64,000 nt of DNA, from positions 197,707 to 261,706 of the forward strand of contig VWZL01000811.1 in the NCBI GenBank assembly GCA_013396915.1, written 5' to 3'. This DNA comes from Stercorarius parasiticus (lineage: Eukaryota > Chordata > Aves > Charadriiformes > Stercorariidae). This document shows, one piece after another, positions 52,901-63,956 of the stretch (position 1 is the stretch's first letter; each line of letters opens with the position of its first letter). The notes beneath the pieces are model-generated. The model was not told the DNA's origin, did no database searches, and saw only the letters and a program-made list of their open reading frames with translations. Both the position numbers and the translations under genes were made by a program.

Positions 52901-53929
52901 CACAAAAGAGTCAGAATTAAATATGCTGTAGGGAAAAAAATAAAATCATAGGAACAGAAAAGTAAAATGAAGGAAGAGGACAGGATAATGGGAGTTACAG
53001 GCACCGAGGAAAACCCTGTAGAGACAATGACAGGTGCACATATTTATTCTTATATTATTTCTATAATTCTAAGCCCACAACTTATTTCAGATAAATATTA
53101 ATGCTTAAAATTGAAATTATACCATATGCTCCCAAATATACAATAGTTTTGGTTAATTGCCTTAGTCTTGCAAAATGAAACTACTCACACAATATGGGAT
53201 TTTAAAGAGCAAAAGAAGCAGGAAAATATTAACCTGTATGACACTAAAGGATACCATTTCAATCCATTAAATTGACGCAGACACGAAATTCATAGATAAA
53301 CTACTATTTACAACAAGTTTTCTAAGGACTTTGCCTGAACTCAGAAAAAGACATAAATGAATATTTGAAAATAATCAGGTCTGAATTCTGTCTTTCAAAT
53401 TGATGAATTTCATTCTCTGGTACAACGTGACAACATACCTTATCACAGTTACAGAAAGTCAAATTACAGAAAGGCAAGTTATTTAAGAAGAAACCACAGC
53501 AGCACAGACTTAGACATGTCAACAGAGTTTCTGCTGAGGGAAGTTTAGCTCCCAAGGACTGTAATATGACAACTCATATTCTGCATTGAATGATAGCATG
53601 AAGCTGAAGTGCCAGAGGGAAATGAAGGTGATCGTTAGTTTGGGGAGAACTGTCCCACATGACATTCTAACAGGTGAAATATGAAAAAATTATATAAAGA
53701 CAAATGCCAACTCATCAGAAAACTATAATGAGTTAACACTCAGTGGTTAACTGATAGGATGGAGTTTCGAAGTTTCAGTGCTACAGATACCTCCCCTACT
53801 GAACTCCACAGGCAACACTGAGCTGTTAAGTGTTGCCAATATTCTGATCCTGGCAAATGAAATAAAATGTCAGCAAAAAATGGTATGGAGCAAGTGGGAA
53901 TAAAGATGCACAATTGAGTGAAGACAGGC
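46922..53929. other. Intronic AT-rich DNA with A-rich tracts
   Basis: A-rich runs occur near 51.74 and 52.81 kb. No CR1 copy, exon or RNA gene was recognised over 7 kb. Confidence 0.5.
52805..52915 (+). repeat. A-rich low-complexity tract
   Basis: A-runs are separated by single C, G or CC (AAAAC and AAAACAC style units) over about 110 bases. The Lys/Asn/Gln-rich open frame here reflects composition only. Confidence 0.9.
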
Positions 53930-54300
53930 AGAAGGTTTTGTACTTAAAGCTTTGCGTTGGTACCAAATGCGGACTTGGCAACAATTCCGCATGAAAGATC
54001 TGGACCAGATCAGAACTTTAGCAATGCCATCCCGGCACAAAACAATCAGACATCACTCTGGGAAATAAAAACAACGTCATCTGGTAAATATAGGAAATAG
54101 TCCTCTTCCTTTAGCCAGTGCTGGTGCAGCCTGAGCTGGAATACACCAGTTTTGGTTAGCTCACTTCAAGAAAGAGGTTTTGGAGCAAGTCCAGCGTGGA
54201 GGAATGAGCACGACCATGAGATTCAGAAAACATGACATAAGAGGAAAGGCTGAGGAAAAAAAAGGAGAGGGGAAAGGGTGTCCAAGGAGAGATGTCTACT
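53930..54300 (+). mobile_element. Old, degenerate CR1-type LINE fragment
   Basis: Recognisable CR1 blocks occur in the right order on the plus strand: GTGCAGCCTGAGCTGGAATA (54124 on), then CACTTCAAGAAAGAGG, then GAGCAAGTCCAGCGTGGAGG, then AGAGGAAAGGCTGAGG ending near 54255. These correspond to the CR1 ORF2 region that reads PxLEY, followed by VQRRA and ERLRE in better copies. Frames are broken and spacing is altered, so the copy is old. The upstream limit near 53930 is approximate. Confidence 0.65.
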
Positions 54301-54361
54301 AGGAAACAAGATAATTTTTGAAAAGTGTGTGTTTCACAATTTGAGGAACACTGTCAGAAGT

Positions 54362-54381
54362 CACACACACACACACACACA
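54362..54381 (+). repeat. CA dinucleotide microsatellite, ten units
   Basis: Ten CA units in a row lie just downstream of the old CR1-type fragment. Confidence 0.9.
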
Positions 54382-57156
54382 AAATACAACTACAAGGGGT
54401 AGAGGAATAAACTGTAAGAGGCAGTAATGCACTCAAATTACAACCAAGCATAAGTAAGCACTAAGCTTGTGTGCTAGCCTGTGGAAGCCACTGAATCTCT
54501 GTTCCTGTCACCTCTTGAGAATAGGTTATGCTAGCTGCAGGTGATTCTGTCTTGAAGAACAGATAATCCGACCTCTCAAGATCCTTTCTGATCCTGTTTT
54601 CCCCATGGTTACAGAAGACCCAGAACTTCCTAGAAAATATCACAGGCGTAAAGGCACTTGAAGAATTTCTACAGAGCCTAACAACAGAGTACTGAGGTTT
54701 GATTTTTCTGTTTCTTTCTAGAAACAATAAATCACATGCCAGTGGCCAGCACAAACAAAGATGACATTTCAAGTATTTCACTGATCACTAAAGACTTGTC
54801 TGCAGGAAGAAGTTACTACATCTAGTTTACTCTGTGGTTTCACACTGAACTAGTACTTTCTAATAACTACCTCTGTGGGCACAGTAAGTGTTCAGTAAAT
54901 GTGAGTTAACATTTTCCACTTTTTGTAATTTTGAAAATGCGCTGTAAATTGACACCTCTGCTTTTTGCAGTCCTTTCCTGTGTAAACACATCCTCCCCAA
55001 GCTCCAGAATCAAAACTGCTCCCTAGCTTTAAATTTGGCATTTAGATTACAAACCAGGATAACTTCTGAGATCTGTCTTTCCTAACTCTACTCTTGACTT
55101 TAACTGACATGATCCTCTTCAAAGCATTCTCTGCACTTGATGTGTTCTTAAATAACAAATTGACAAAAACGTGTATTTTTCTCAAGTGCGACTTCATCTA
55201 AAAGCTCTCAAGACATAAAATTTGAAAGAAATGTGGGTGGTTTTTTTTCTTGTTGCTTTGAAAACCACAGTATTATGAACTTTGTAACTGATTCCGCTAC
55301 CTCTGTTAGGGAATAGATTTCTAAATCCTTTTTCTACATTGACACAGAGAGAACAAGATAAACGTGAGATCAGCTTCAGAAAAACGGGTTGAGTTACTAT
55401 CTACAATTTCAGATATTAATATCCAAATTCACTGCGTCTGCAAAATGAAGCATAAAGAACAGACTCACCCTCTCAAGATATTTATTAACTACTGCTTCTG
55501 GTCTGGCTGGAAATACTTTGAAAAAAAAAAATTCAATTTGTTGCATTAAATTGCTTCCAGGCAGAGCTAGGAAGCATAGTTATTTTTAAAATTAAAATAG
55601 CAGCAGATATATTTCCCTCATGTAGGTTTGGTTCAGATCCTGTTCAAGCTTGTAATTCTATCTACATAATACCACTTTCCCCTTTTAAAGGTTTCTGGTC
55701 GATCACGAAAGGAATCATCATTAACCACCACTATAACTACAATTTTTAAAATAATTTTTAATGTTTAAGCTCACCCTTCAGCTATTGAGTTGCTAGGGTA
55801 CCACAATTTTAATTTCCCCTTCCCCAGTAAAGAAATTTCATATATGAATATAATTCTCTTGTTTCTCTGTCACACGCTCCTCCCCGTTTTTTCTTTTCAA
55901 CTTTATGAAAAAAATCTATTATGTCTGTTCTAAAGAAGCATGATTTGTATTTCTCAACAGAAAATTGTAAGATTTAAAAGAGTAATTATGGCTAGATGTC
56001 ACAAGATCCTTATATTCTCAACTTAGAATATTCAAATAGCATACTCAAAGCTTTGGCAGATCTCTAGAACCTTTGCAAAATTCTCCTTTTGTCCATTTCA
56101 TTGTTTCTTGTACTATAAAATCTCCCTTGTTTTATTAACTTATTTAATTTCAAAAGATCATTCATTCTTACCTAGTACAATGCAACATACAACTCACTAA
56201 AATTCTAAAATTCAGCTTAAGAAACAACTGCTGGAGATTCCACTGTTGAAACACAAAGAGAAATGACAGAGTACTTGTGGTGAGAATAACTACCTGACAA
56301 CTAATTAAACACTTGTTTGCAGACTAGACTTTCGAGGCAGGTGAGATTTTTCTTATTTAAACTGCAGAGGTTCAGCTCAGCTCTGCAGAATCCAAATCTT
56401 AGACAGCCATCAGTTACAATGATATTGTGAAAGCATCTCTAAAATTTCTAGCCCACACAGTTATGTTAATATTTCTGCATATCACACTTTCTATCTATGA
56501 GAGTGTAGTCCCACGGCAACTTAAGCTACTCAGTGCTAGGAGTAGCTCCGCCTCCCATGTGGTCCTGCTCCCGGCCCTCCAGCCACCCAGCCTGGTCCCT
56601 TCCACACGCCAGCATTGGTGCTCCTGGGGACAGGAGGGAAGCCAGTTCAGGCAGCCCAGCCAGCACAGGCTTTGATCTTGCAGGGTTAATTTTTGTCCAG
56701 TCAGCTCTCTGATACATGGTTTGGGTAGTTTTGCACTACTTGACAATTACAACCTCAGAGTAGGCGCACCTCAAGGCAACTTTTTATAAAGAAAAATGCT
56801 TCTCTAGTGTATTAGCAAAATCTGATCGAACTCAAAATCAACCGGGCTAGCTTAGATCAAGTGAATTGCAGGATTTTGTGGTTGTTGCCTGAAACAGATT
56901 GATGAATGTCCACCCACTGCTCTGACAGGAAAGTTGGAAGGTGATAATATCCTGCAGCAAGGATACATCATGAAGAGCTGGAGAGGGGGGAAGAAGTAAG
57001 TTCTTTTAACAGTACTTTTAGAGATGGATGACACCTGGCCATGTGCAAGAAAAAAAGTACAACAGTTACAGCTTGTTAAGGGCCTTAGAAGTGAAAGATT
57101 AATGTCTTACAAATAGAAAAGTACAAAAGGAGTAACTTTAAGATCTTGCTGTGAAA

Positions 57157-57180
57157 CACAGCTCAAATGCCTGAGCTGTG
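57157..57180. other. Perfect 9-bp-arm hairpin
   Basis: CACAGCTCA and TGAGCTGTG flank a six-base loop (AATGCC). The CTGAGCTG word repeats immediately after it. Could be chance. Confidence 0.4.
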
Positions 57181-58006
57181 CTGAGCTGACCATCACAGAA
57201 AAATCTTAGGAGCAGCTTATCTCTGTGCTTGAATTTTGTTCTTTAAACAAATTTTTTGTGTGTCCTTTACATCCAAGTTAGAGGTATGAGATCTATCTAT
57301 TCTGTTGCAGACAGAGAGAAAAGAAAGATCTTCTGCTTGTGCAGGAGCCTGCCAGTCTCATTAGTTTGAATTGGGTAGAGTTCTGTGATTCCTCTTTTAG
57401 ATTTACATATGATGAACTCAGTTTTGTTTACAGTTCATATGACATAGAATAAGAGAGTGTTTCTGACTAGTAGAAATTAATTATTTACAATAGTTTTTAA
57501 ACTTTTTTCCCCCTAAAGCAACTTAAAATTCTTCCTGTCTTTTGCTGTATGTTATCTGTCCTCTGTCTACTCTATAACTGGATATGTGACTGCATTATTA
57601 CTTTGATAAGAAATTAGTCCTCTGATACTTTGATTTATGATTCAACTAGGCAGTTGTATATGTTGTTTTGAAAAGTAAGACTTCACAATTTTAGGAGAAT
57701 GCTAACAGAATTTATCCTCTCTTTTTACAACTAGAAAAGTCATTCTACTTACATACACAATACCACGTAAATAATAATGCTAAGGCATTAAACTACCAAA
57801 AGCAAGGAAAATCATTTATAGAAGCCACTTCATCTTGAAATAATACTTACCAGATGAACTGCTAAATGAACAGCCTAGAGCAGTGTTGATGAGGACAAGG
57901 GTCAATAACCTGGAGTTACAGAATTAAATGTTTATGCTGCTCATGTAAAAGGAAGTGTCCAAACAGAGCAATTAGAAGATAGAAATCTAAGTTCAGTAGA
58001 GGTTTC

Positions 58007-58053
58007 ATACAATTAATATATATACAATCCATACAATTAATATATATATACAA
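58007..58053 (+). repeat. 24-bp tandem duplication in an AT-rich stretch
   Basis: CATACAATTAATATATATAC is present twice in direct succession, the second copy with one extra AT unit. The spacing and near identity indicate a recent slippage duplication. Confidence 0.85.
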
Positions 58054-60479
58054 TATATACATAGGGATTTTTCTTTCAAGAAAGAATATCAAACGTGTGT
58101 TTGCTGTTTCTCTTTACAAGTTCACATCACCTGAAGTGGAAGTATCAAATCTAAAATGTACTTAGATGCATATCTCCCATGTGAAATCAATGGAGAGCTC
58201 ACGGACAAAATATCTATGGGGACACAATCTAATTTACTGATTGGACTACTCACACTTTCAAACTAGACACTGGCCAAACTGTGGTTTGGAACAGTTCCTG
58301 TCGACTTCACTTTGCTGTTCCTGCAAGCAGGAACCTCACAAAGTATTTTCCTGTTGCTCCAGCAAAATCAATATAGTGGAAAAAGAAAAGGTCTTACTGC
58401 TTTTTATCATGCTAATTCTTTGTTCATCTCTGCCCACGTGGTCTTTCACTCCTGCAGAATCCTTTTTCCCTATGATTACTTTACAGCAGATTCATCTTGC
58501 TGATTCAACTAAATAAACAGAACTTCAGGTGGTGCCCTCACAACTGCAAAACCTTGAGGGGATGCCAGTAGGCTCTGCTCTGGACTCAGAAGGAACAACT
58601 ACATAAGACCAAGCTCATTCTTCAAATACCTTCTACTGAATCAGTAATTTTGTGATATCCTTCCTCTTCCATCAGCTATTGTGTAACACACTTCTTCACC
58701 ACCACAGATAGGCATGCATTGGGACAGTTTATATATCAAAACCAGAAAGCATCAATATAAATGTAGAGTAATTCAACCAGTGGACAGCAGCATAGCCCCT
58801 TTCTTTCATGAAACAGTGCATACTATCAATATGATATATGTGCGCAACAGCTCATGCAGGTACACACAAGCTAATTTCAAACCAGCTCAGAAGCATGGAA
58901 CTGTGTATAGGATACCCACACTGCTGCTTCAACAGGCTTTGCAAACTGCTCAAGACCGGAGCTACCCCCCTGTGAGCTAGCTAAGCCTAAAGTAGGTGCA
59001 ATACATCTACTTACTCCCACCACAATAGCAGCGCACCATTAGTGAAATGCATTTCTATTGTGATTTCTTGTTTTCACTGAAATTACAATGCAGATTTATT
59101 TATGTTCTTAAATGAAAAATTTTGTCCACTGCCAGTTAAAAGACAAAGTGATACTCTACAGCTAATGGATCACCCTGACTTTTTGAAAAGCATCCTTTGC
59201 TGCCACCAGAAAAGTCACATATACATATTTTTTAGTTTCAAAAGATATTACAGGAGGCATCACTTGGAAAAAAAAAAAAAGTGGAAATCCATTCCCAAAG
59301 TAGCTGAGGAGGGCAAACAGATGTAAAGAAAAAAAGGTTGGTTGTGAGTGAAGTCTGTGGAGACCATCAGAAACAGTATCTAGCAGGATGTTTGCAAATG
59401 AATATTGGTGCATGGCAAAGGCTTGGAAAAAGTAAATGCAAAAAGCTGGTAAGGGACATTTCACTTCAAACTACTTACACGTTTAGACAAAACCAAGAGG
59501 AAAGACAATCATTTAAGTTAAATGGTTGTTTGTCCCAAACGGTTATTAGCAATGCTGCAGCACTCTGCAGTATGACTAATAATTAAAAGCAGGATTAACA
59601 AACAATGCATCTTCTTTCAGTGCAGCAAAATCCAGTCGTTCCTTTTCTTTGAAGCTTTAACTACTTTGTAGTCAGTGGATTAGAAGACTTGAGGACTTGC
59701 ATACTTTCCAGACATGCTGAGCCTAATGACAACTTCCTTTACAAAGCAACGGCCTCACAATGAATAAACAAACTTAAATAGCAAGCCATCCTTTGCACAG
59801 AGAACATAGTGACAGATGCTATAAATTAGATGGAATACTGTGAGTAGCATTTCTTCCCTCTGAGCAGCTGCACAACGCAACACAGAACAACTATAGAAAG
59901 ATTTATGTATAAAAACCAAAGGATATTTGCTTAATGCTGTTTTTTTGCCTGCAATGTTCAAAATAATACAAAGCTCTTTAAACGAAATTCTCTCAATCAA
60001 AAGTATGATTAAAAACTTCAGATGATGACTGCTTCTAGATGACATAATATGAATATATTGAATACAAAATGTGAATTTAAGACATTGAAGATAAGCCACG
60101 AAGAGTACTCTACAAGTATTCTGTATAGAAAATTCTTGTAGCTATCAAATAAAACTCAGTCTTTATTACCATTTTTTCCTTTCTCATTTCGTTCTCATCG
60201 ACTAGTGTGCTAAGACTGTCAGTTTTCTAATTAGTGGTCAAATACATTTCCATGCCAATGACAGTTCTGAAAGCTATTCACACCTTACACAAAGTGCAGT
60301 GAGTTTAGAAAAAAGATCAGCTTTCCTGCAAACAACTGGAAGCTCCCTAAACAGGATTAATTTGCCTTGTCTGCCAACTGGTCCTTTTCTTCCTGCATCT
60401 TGCATTTATATGCTGTTTACAGCAGAAAAGAGATTAAGGAGAAAAATGCAATTCCATTACAAATGCTTAACATAATCAA

Positions 60480-60900
60480 GGCACTCAAGGGGAAAAAAAC
60501 ATTCAGTGGTAACCCTTGACCCAAGGATAAACTTCGCCAGTAAACTACTTAACGATTTAATTAATGCTAGAAAAGATTCGATTAAGGTTTGACCTAAAAA
60601 TAGTTAATGTAGTCAATGTCATTTATGAAAAGCTATGTGAAGACTTCTTGTATGCAAAGCTGTATAGACTTTTACTACATGACCCATGTACAATTTCCAG
60701 CGCTGAATGTCATTTATTAAAGTCAGGAGGGAGCTATAGCTAAATCTCATGCAACTTTAAAGATTCAAGCATTTTACAACTTTTTGTAGTTAGGCATTTA
60801 AGGCCATTCAGAAGTAAGTGGTACTTGTATTCATTTATCCACTAACATCGTACTCCAAGAAATCAGGGCTTTTTCTTTATAAAACTAGGTAGACGTTTAC
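60480..60900. promoter_or_regulatory. Candidate conserved non-coding segment upstream of the CpG island boundary
   Basis: The segment is free of repeats, low in homopolymers and rich in AT-type factor words, for example ACGATTTAATTAATGCTAG near 60552 and GTCATTTATGAAAAG, and later AATGTCATTTATTAAAG near 60705. It stands out from the flanking sequence in complexity and has no coding signal. Conservation cannot be judged from one sequence. Confidence 0.25.
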
Positions 60901-61745
60901 AAACTTCACGGCTTGCAAAATCATAGCAGAGTTACCATTATGTTTTCATTCCCAGACATTCTGTTGACAGAATTTTTTATTATTTTTTTAAACACAATGT
61001 TCTGCATACTTCCCCAGTCACGTGAGTACTAACTTCACGTTGATTAAACGTCCTTTCTTATTTAATGGCAACGGGGCAAAAATCTATAAGCCGAGTACAT
61101 CGTGCATCACCAGTTTCATAAAACGACCATCCTAGTTTCTGTTGCCTCTCACTTGGTCATCTTGTAAAGTGAGCACTCAAAAGGCTGAAATAACATTTTC
61201 AAAAATAAATGTTTAAATGAAACGTAGATTACCAAAGACTCGGTTTACCATTAAGCAAATGTAATTAAACAGAAGAATACTGCTTAACAATATAAGTACA
61301 CAAGTATTTATTGCTGTGATTATGGGCTCTCAACCACTATGCTGCACATTTAGTGAAGAAAATGGAGTCTCAAACTTCCAATCCACACTTTCCACAGGTG
61401 GTTGAGACGATTATCACAAACCCGTTTACGGGGCAGCATTTAAAACAAAACAAAAAAACCCAAACCAAACCAGAACAAATTACAGTCCCCAATTCCGCTT
61501 TTTATAGTAGTTTGTGATTTTATACCGCCTCCGAGAAGGTTGAAACGCTCTCACCAAATTTGAAATGTCTCCTGGTGACATGTGGAGGCAGAGCGAGCAG
61601 TACCCTTGCCCACAAAAGACGGAGATGCGTTGCCACGCTCTCAACCCGAGCCGCCAGAGCGCTTTTTTGGCCCATTTTGCGCCGCTGCCGGCGCGCTCCC
61701 TCCGCGGGCAGCTCCACGGTGCCCGCGTCCCCCCCGGGAAGCCGC

Positions 61746-61764
61746 GGGGGAAGGGTGGGCAGGG
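61746..61764 (+). other. G-quadruplex motif
   Basis: Four runs of at least three G are separated by loops of two, one and two bases (GGGGG AA GGG T GGG CA GGG). This fits the canonical short-loop pattern. It lies in the CpG island on the strand opposite to the inferred transcript, so it would form in the template strand. Confidence 0.6.
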
Positions 61765-62299
61765 AGAGGCTGGCAGTGGCAGATGCACAAGCGTCAGTGT
61801 ACACGGACTGCAGGGGGGCAGCAAGGGGAACGGTTGCGAGAGAAGGAAGGAAAGCAGCTCTCCGGACACCCTGCACGCCTCCCTCCCACTGCGTCAAAAA
61901 AACCACAGACCCAGCTGCTCGGGGAATAAAGTGGGGACGGGAACAGAAAGCCCGGCACCCCACTTTGCATCCCGCGGAGGGCGACCGCCATCCTCTCCGC
62001 GGCCCCGGGAGAAGGCGCTGCCTTCGATCACAGTTCCGACCCCGACCCCTCCCCCCCGGCCCGGCCCGGCCGGCCGGGAGATCCGCGGAGCCTGGGACCC
62101 TGCAGGAGGGGCAGGACGGCGGGGCCGGCCGCGCAATTTGTTAGCGGGCGCCCCTTCAAAGGGAGCAATAAAGGCACTAGCAAAAATAAACGCGACGGGA
62201 ACTGACCCCAGACCCGCGAGCTGTGACACGCTCGCCTCCCGCTCTCCTCACGGAAAACCGCCAGACCTCTAGCTCTCTGATGACCCTCTCCCTTCATGG

Positions 62300-62530
62300 T
62301 GATGCAACAAATGGCAAGACCCAGGACCCCGGAGCTGAATAACAGGAAATATAGGCATCTGTCACCTCCCGGGGAGAGGTAAATGGATTAGCGAAAGCAA
62401 CAAAGGGAAGAAAAGCCCTTTCAAACGTGCAATTGATTAACAAGTCCCCTCTAATCTGCAGCATCACTGTTTTTCTTTAAAGACATCATCGGGCTCCTCC
62501 TGCACTTCGGTGCAATTAAGTTAAAGCCAG
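62300..62530. promoter_or_regulatory. Candidate conserved regulatory segment within the CpG island
   Basis: This stretch is less GC-rich than its flanks and is free of simple repeats. It contains homeodomain-type motifs: AATTGATTAA at 62431-62440, TAATCT near 62452 and TGCAATTA at 62511-62518. AT-rich homeodomain clusters embedded in a CpG island often prove to be conserved non-coding elements of developmental genes. The motif matches are visible in the sequence; conservation and function are inference. Confidence 0.3.
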
Positions 62531-62970
62531 GAAGGCGGGGGAGGGGGGGAAGGCGTTGCTTGCCCGCTGAGCTCCTGCGCTGCCCGGCGGGGACAGCTCG
62601 GGAAGGGTTACAAACCTGGCATGGAAATGGTGCCGCCTGTCATCCCCTCCCTCAGTCCCTGGGCAAAGCGCCCCGGGAAGGAGTTCGCGGGCAAGGTTTA
62701 TCTGCTGCGAAGGGGGAGAGGGCAATTTTCCAGAGAATGGTTTCACGAAAGATCAAAGAGCCGAATACGGCAGCCCCTACCTCCCCGGTGCATTTCACAT
62801 CCCAGGAAAAATGAAAACGTTAAACCTCCCCTTTTCTGCTCTGAAAGCACCACATATCTTAGGCGTGCGTGGAGAGAGGAAAAAAAAAAAAGTTTATGCG
62901 GCTTCTTTTACAGGAACTGTAACTCTTACACCATCGCGGCTCTCCAACCCCACACGCTCCCTCGGGTCCC

Positions 62971-62976
62971 TATAAA
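62971..62976 (+). promoter_or_regulatory. TATA-box-like site inside the CpG island, plus strand
   Basis: TATAAA followed by TCACGG lies in a GC-rich setting on the plus strand, opposite in direction to the minus-strand gene. A start site would be expected near 63000. This could be a core promoter for divergent or antisense non-coding transcription. A single six-base match is weak evidence, and no conserved downstream exon is visible. Confidence 0.25.
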
Positions 62977-63477
62977 TCACGGCGCTCGCCTCGGAGATGC
63001 CGGACAAACTGGCAACTGTTCAGCAGCCGCACTGCCGCTGCCACGGCGCAAGGTCAGATGTTAATAAGGCAGTTTATTCAACCCTAAAAACAATCGCGGA
63101 GCTCGCTGAACCGAGTCCTAGTGTTTCCTGAGTCCAAAGGCTGTCCTCCTGAGTCCCCGTGCATCGGCCAGATACACGAGAAAATGGGACCCTCTAAAGC
63201 TCAGAAACACACAGAATGAGACCCAACTGAGTCTCCATCAGCTGCAAGCGCGGCGACTACCCCCTCGCCCACTCAACTTTAACCCCCCCCCTTCCCCTCC
63301 TCCTGGTTCCCGCTGAGATTCTGGCAACACTCAACGGCCCAAATAATAACACATTATTATAACCACTCCGAGGGGAGGGCTGGAGGGCGGGCAGAGTGAA
63401 GGAGGAGGCTCCACTCATTGCTATCCACCCCCGGCAACAACAAAACCCCGAACTTTTCCTTTGTTTTCTCCTTCTTT

Positions 63478-63496
63478 CCCCCTCCCCCCCAGCCCC
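63478..63496 (-). other. G-quadruplex motif on the transcribed-sense strand of intron 1
   Basis: The plus strand reads C5-T-C7-AG-C4. The minus strand therefore has runs of four, seven and five G separated by CT and A, and the seven-G run can supply two triplets. It lies about 460 bases inside intron 1 of the minus-strand gene, so the structure could form in the nascent RNA as well as in the DNA. Confidence 0.45.
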
Positions 63497-63676
63497 AGTG
63501 GCCACCATCCAGCTTGGGTGCGCTGGAGCGGCGGAGGAGAGGCGCGAAGCCGGGATGCACTCGGGGAAAAAGTTTTAGCGAGCGAGCCCTCCTCAGCTCA
63601 GCCACCGCTGCCCTCGTCTCCTGCCAACCCCCGCCCCCTCGTAAAAAAACCGCAACATCAATTTTACATTTTGCCA

Positions 63677-63723
63677 AGAAGAAAAGAGAAGGAAAAAAAA
63701 AAAAGAAAGAAAGAAAGAAGAGC

Positions 63724-63778
<55 letters not shown>

Positions 63779-63783
63779 AAAAA
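63677..63783 (+). repeat. GAAA microsatellite with A-rich leader
   Basis: A purine tract opens with AAGAAGAAAAGAG and A12, then runs as GAAA units. It is interrupted once near 63719-63724 by GAGCAG, then continues as about fifteen uninterrupted GAAA units to 63783. On the minus strand it reads TTTC/TTCT and lies about 165 bases downstream of the first-exon donor. Pure tetranucleotide tracts of this length are usually polymorphic. The Phe/Leu/Ser open frame on the minus strand here is an artefact of this repeat. Confidence 0.95.
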
Positions 63784-63947
63784 TCACGAACATCAACCAC
63801 CAACACGGGACGCTGGCGGCTCCGCCGGTCCCAGATGGATGCGCGCAACTCTCCCAGAGGCAGGCGCAGCGTTTCCCTGCCTCCCCTCTGTCCGCACACC
63901 CCTTCCCCGAGCGCCATAGCATCCTCCCCTCGCGCCGGGGTCCCGCT

Positions 63948-63956
63948 CCTTACCTG
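63948..63956 (-). other. Splice donor of the first exon, start of intron 1
   Basis: The minus-strand sequence reads CAG|GTAAGG, matching the vertebrate 5' splice-site consensus at all key positions. It marks the boundary between the partial exon at the right edge and the intron that appears to occupy the rest of the window. No in-frame continuation looks coding beyond it: the minus-strand reading frame downstream runs into a GAAA/TTTC microsatellite that encodes only Phe, Leu and Ser repeats. Confidence 0.65.

Larger units (their letters stand above)
54382..61559. other. Intronic DNA approaching the CpG island
   Basis: Mostly AT-rich. A GC-richer, non-repetitive block lies at about 56500-56700. 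The AT duplication near 58.0 kb and the higher-complexity block at 60.48-60.9 kb are described separately. Composition shifts to CpG-rich near 61.56 kb. Confidence 0.5.

Noticed and set aside
52642..52920. Lys/Gln/Asn-rich plus-strand open frame
   Set aside because: Most of it is translated A-rich low-complexity sequence.
61565..62272. Plus-strand open frame of 235 codons in the CpG island
   Set aside because: GC-rich DNA has few stop codons; overlapping frames on both strands are equally long, and the translation has no domain, signal or family pattern.
63357..63917. Minus-strand open frame of 186 codons just past the first donor
   Set aside because: Its centre is translated GAAA/TTTC microsatellite (Phe/Leu/Ser repeats), and it lies downstream of a consensus splice donor in intronic sequence.
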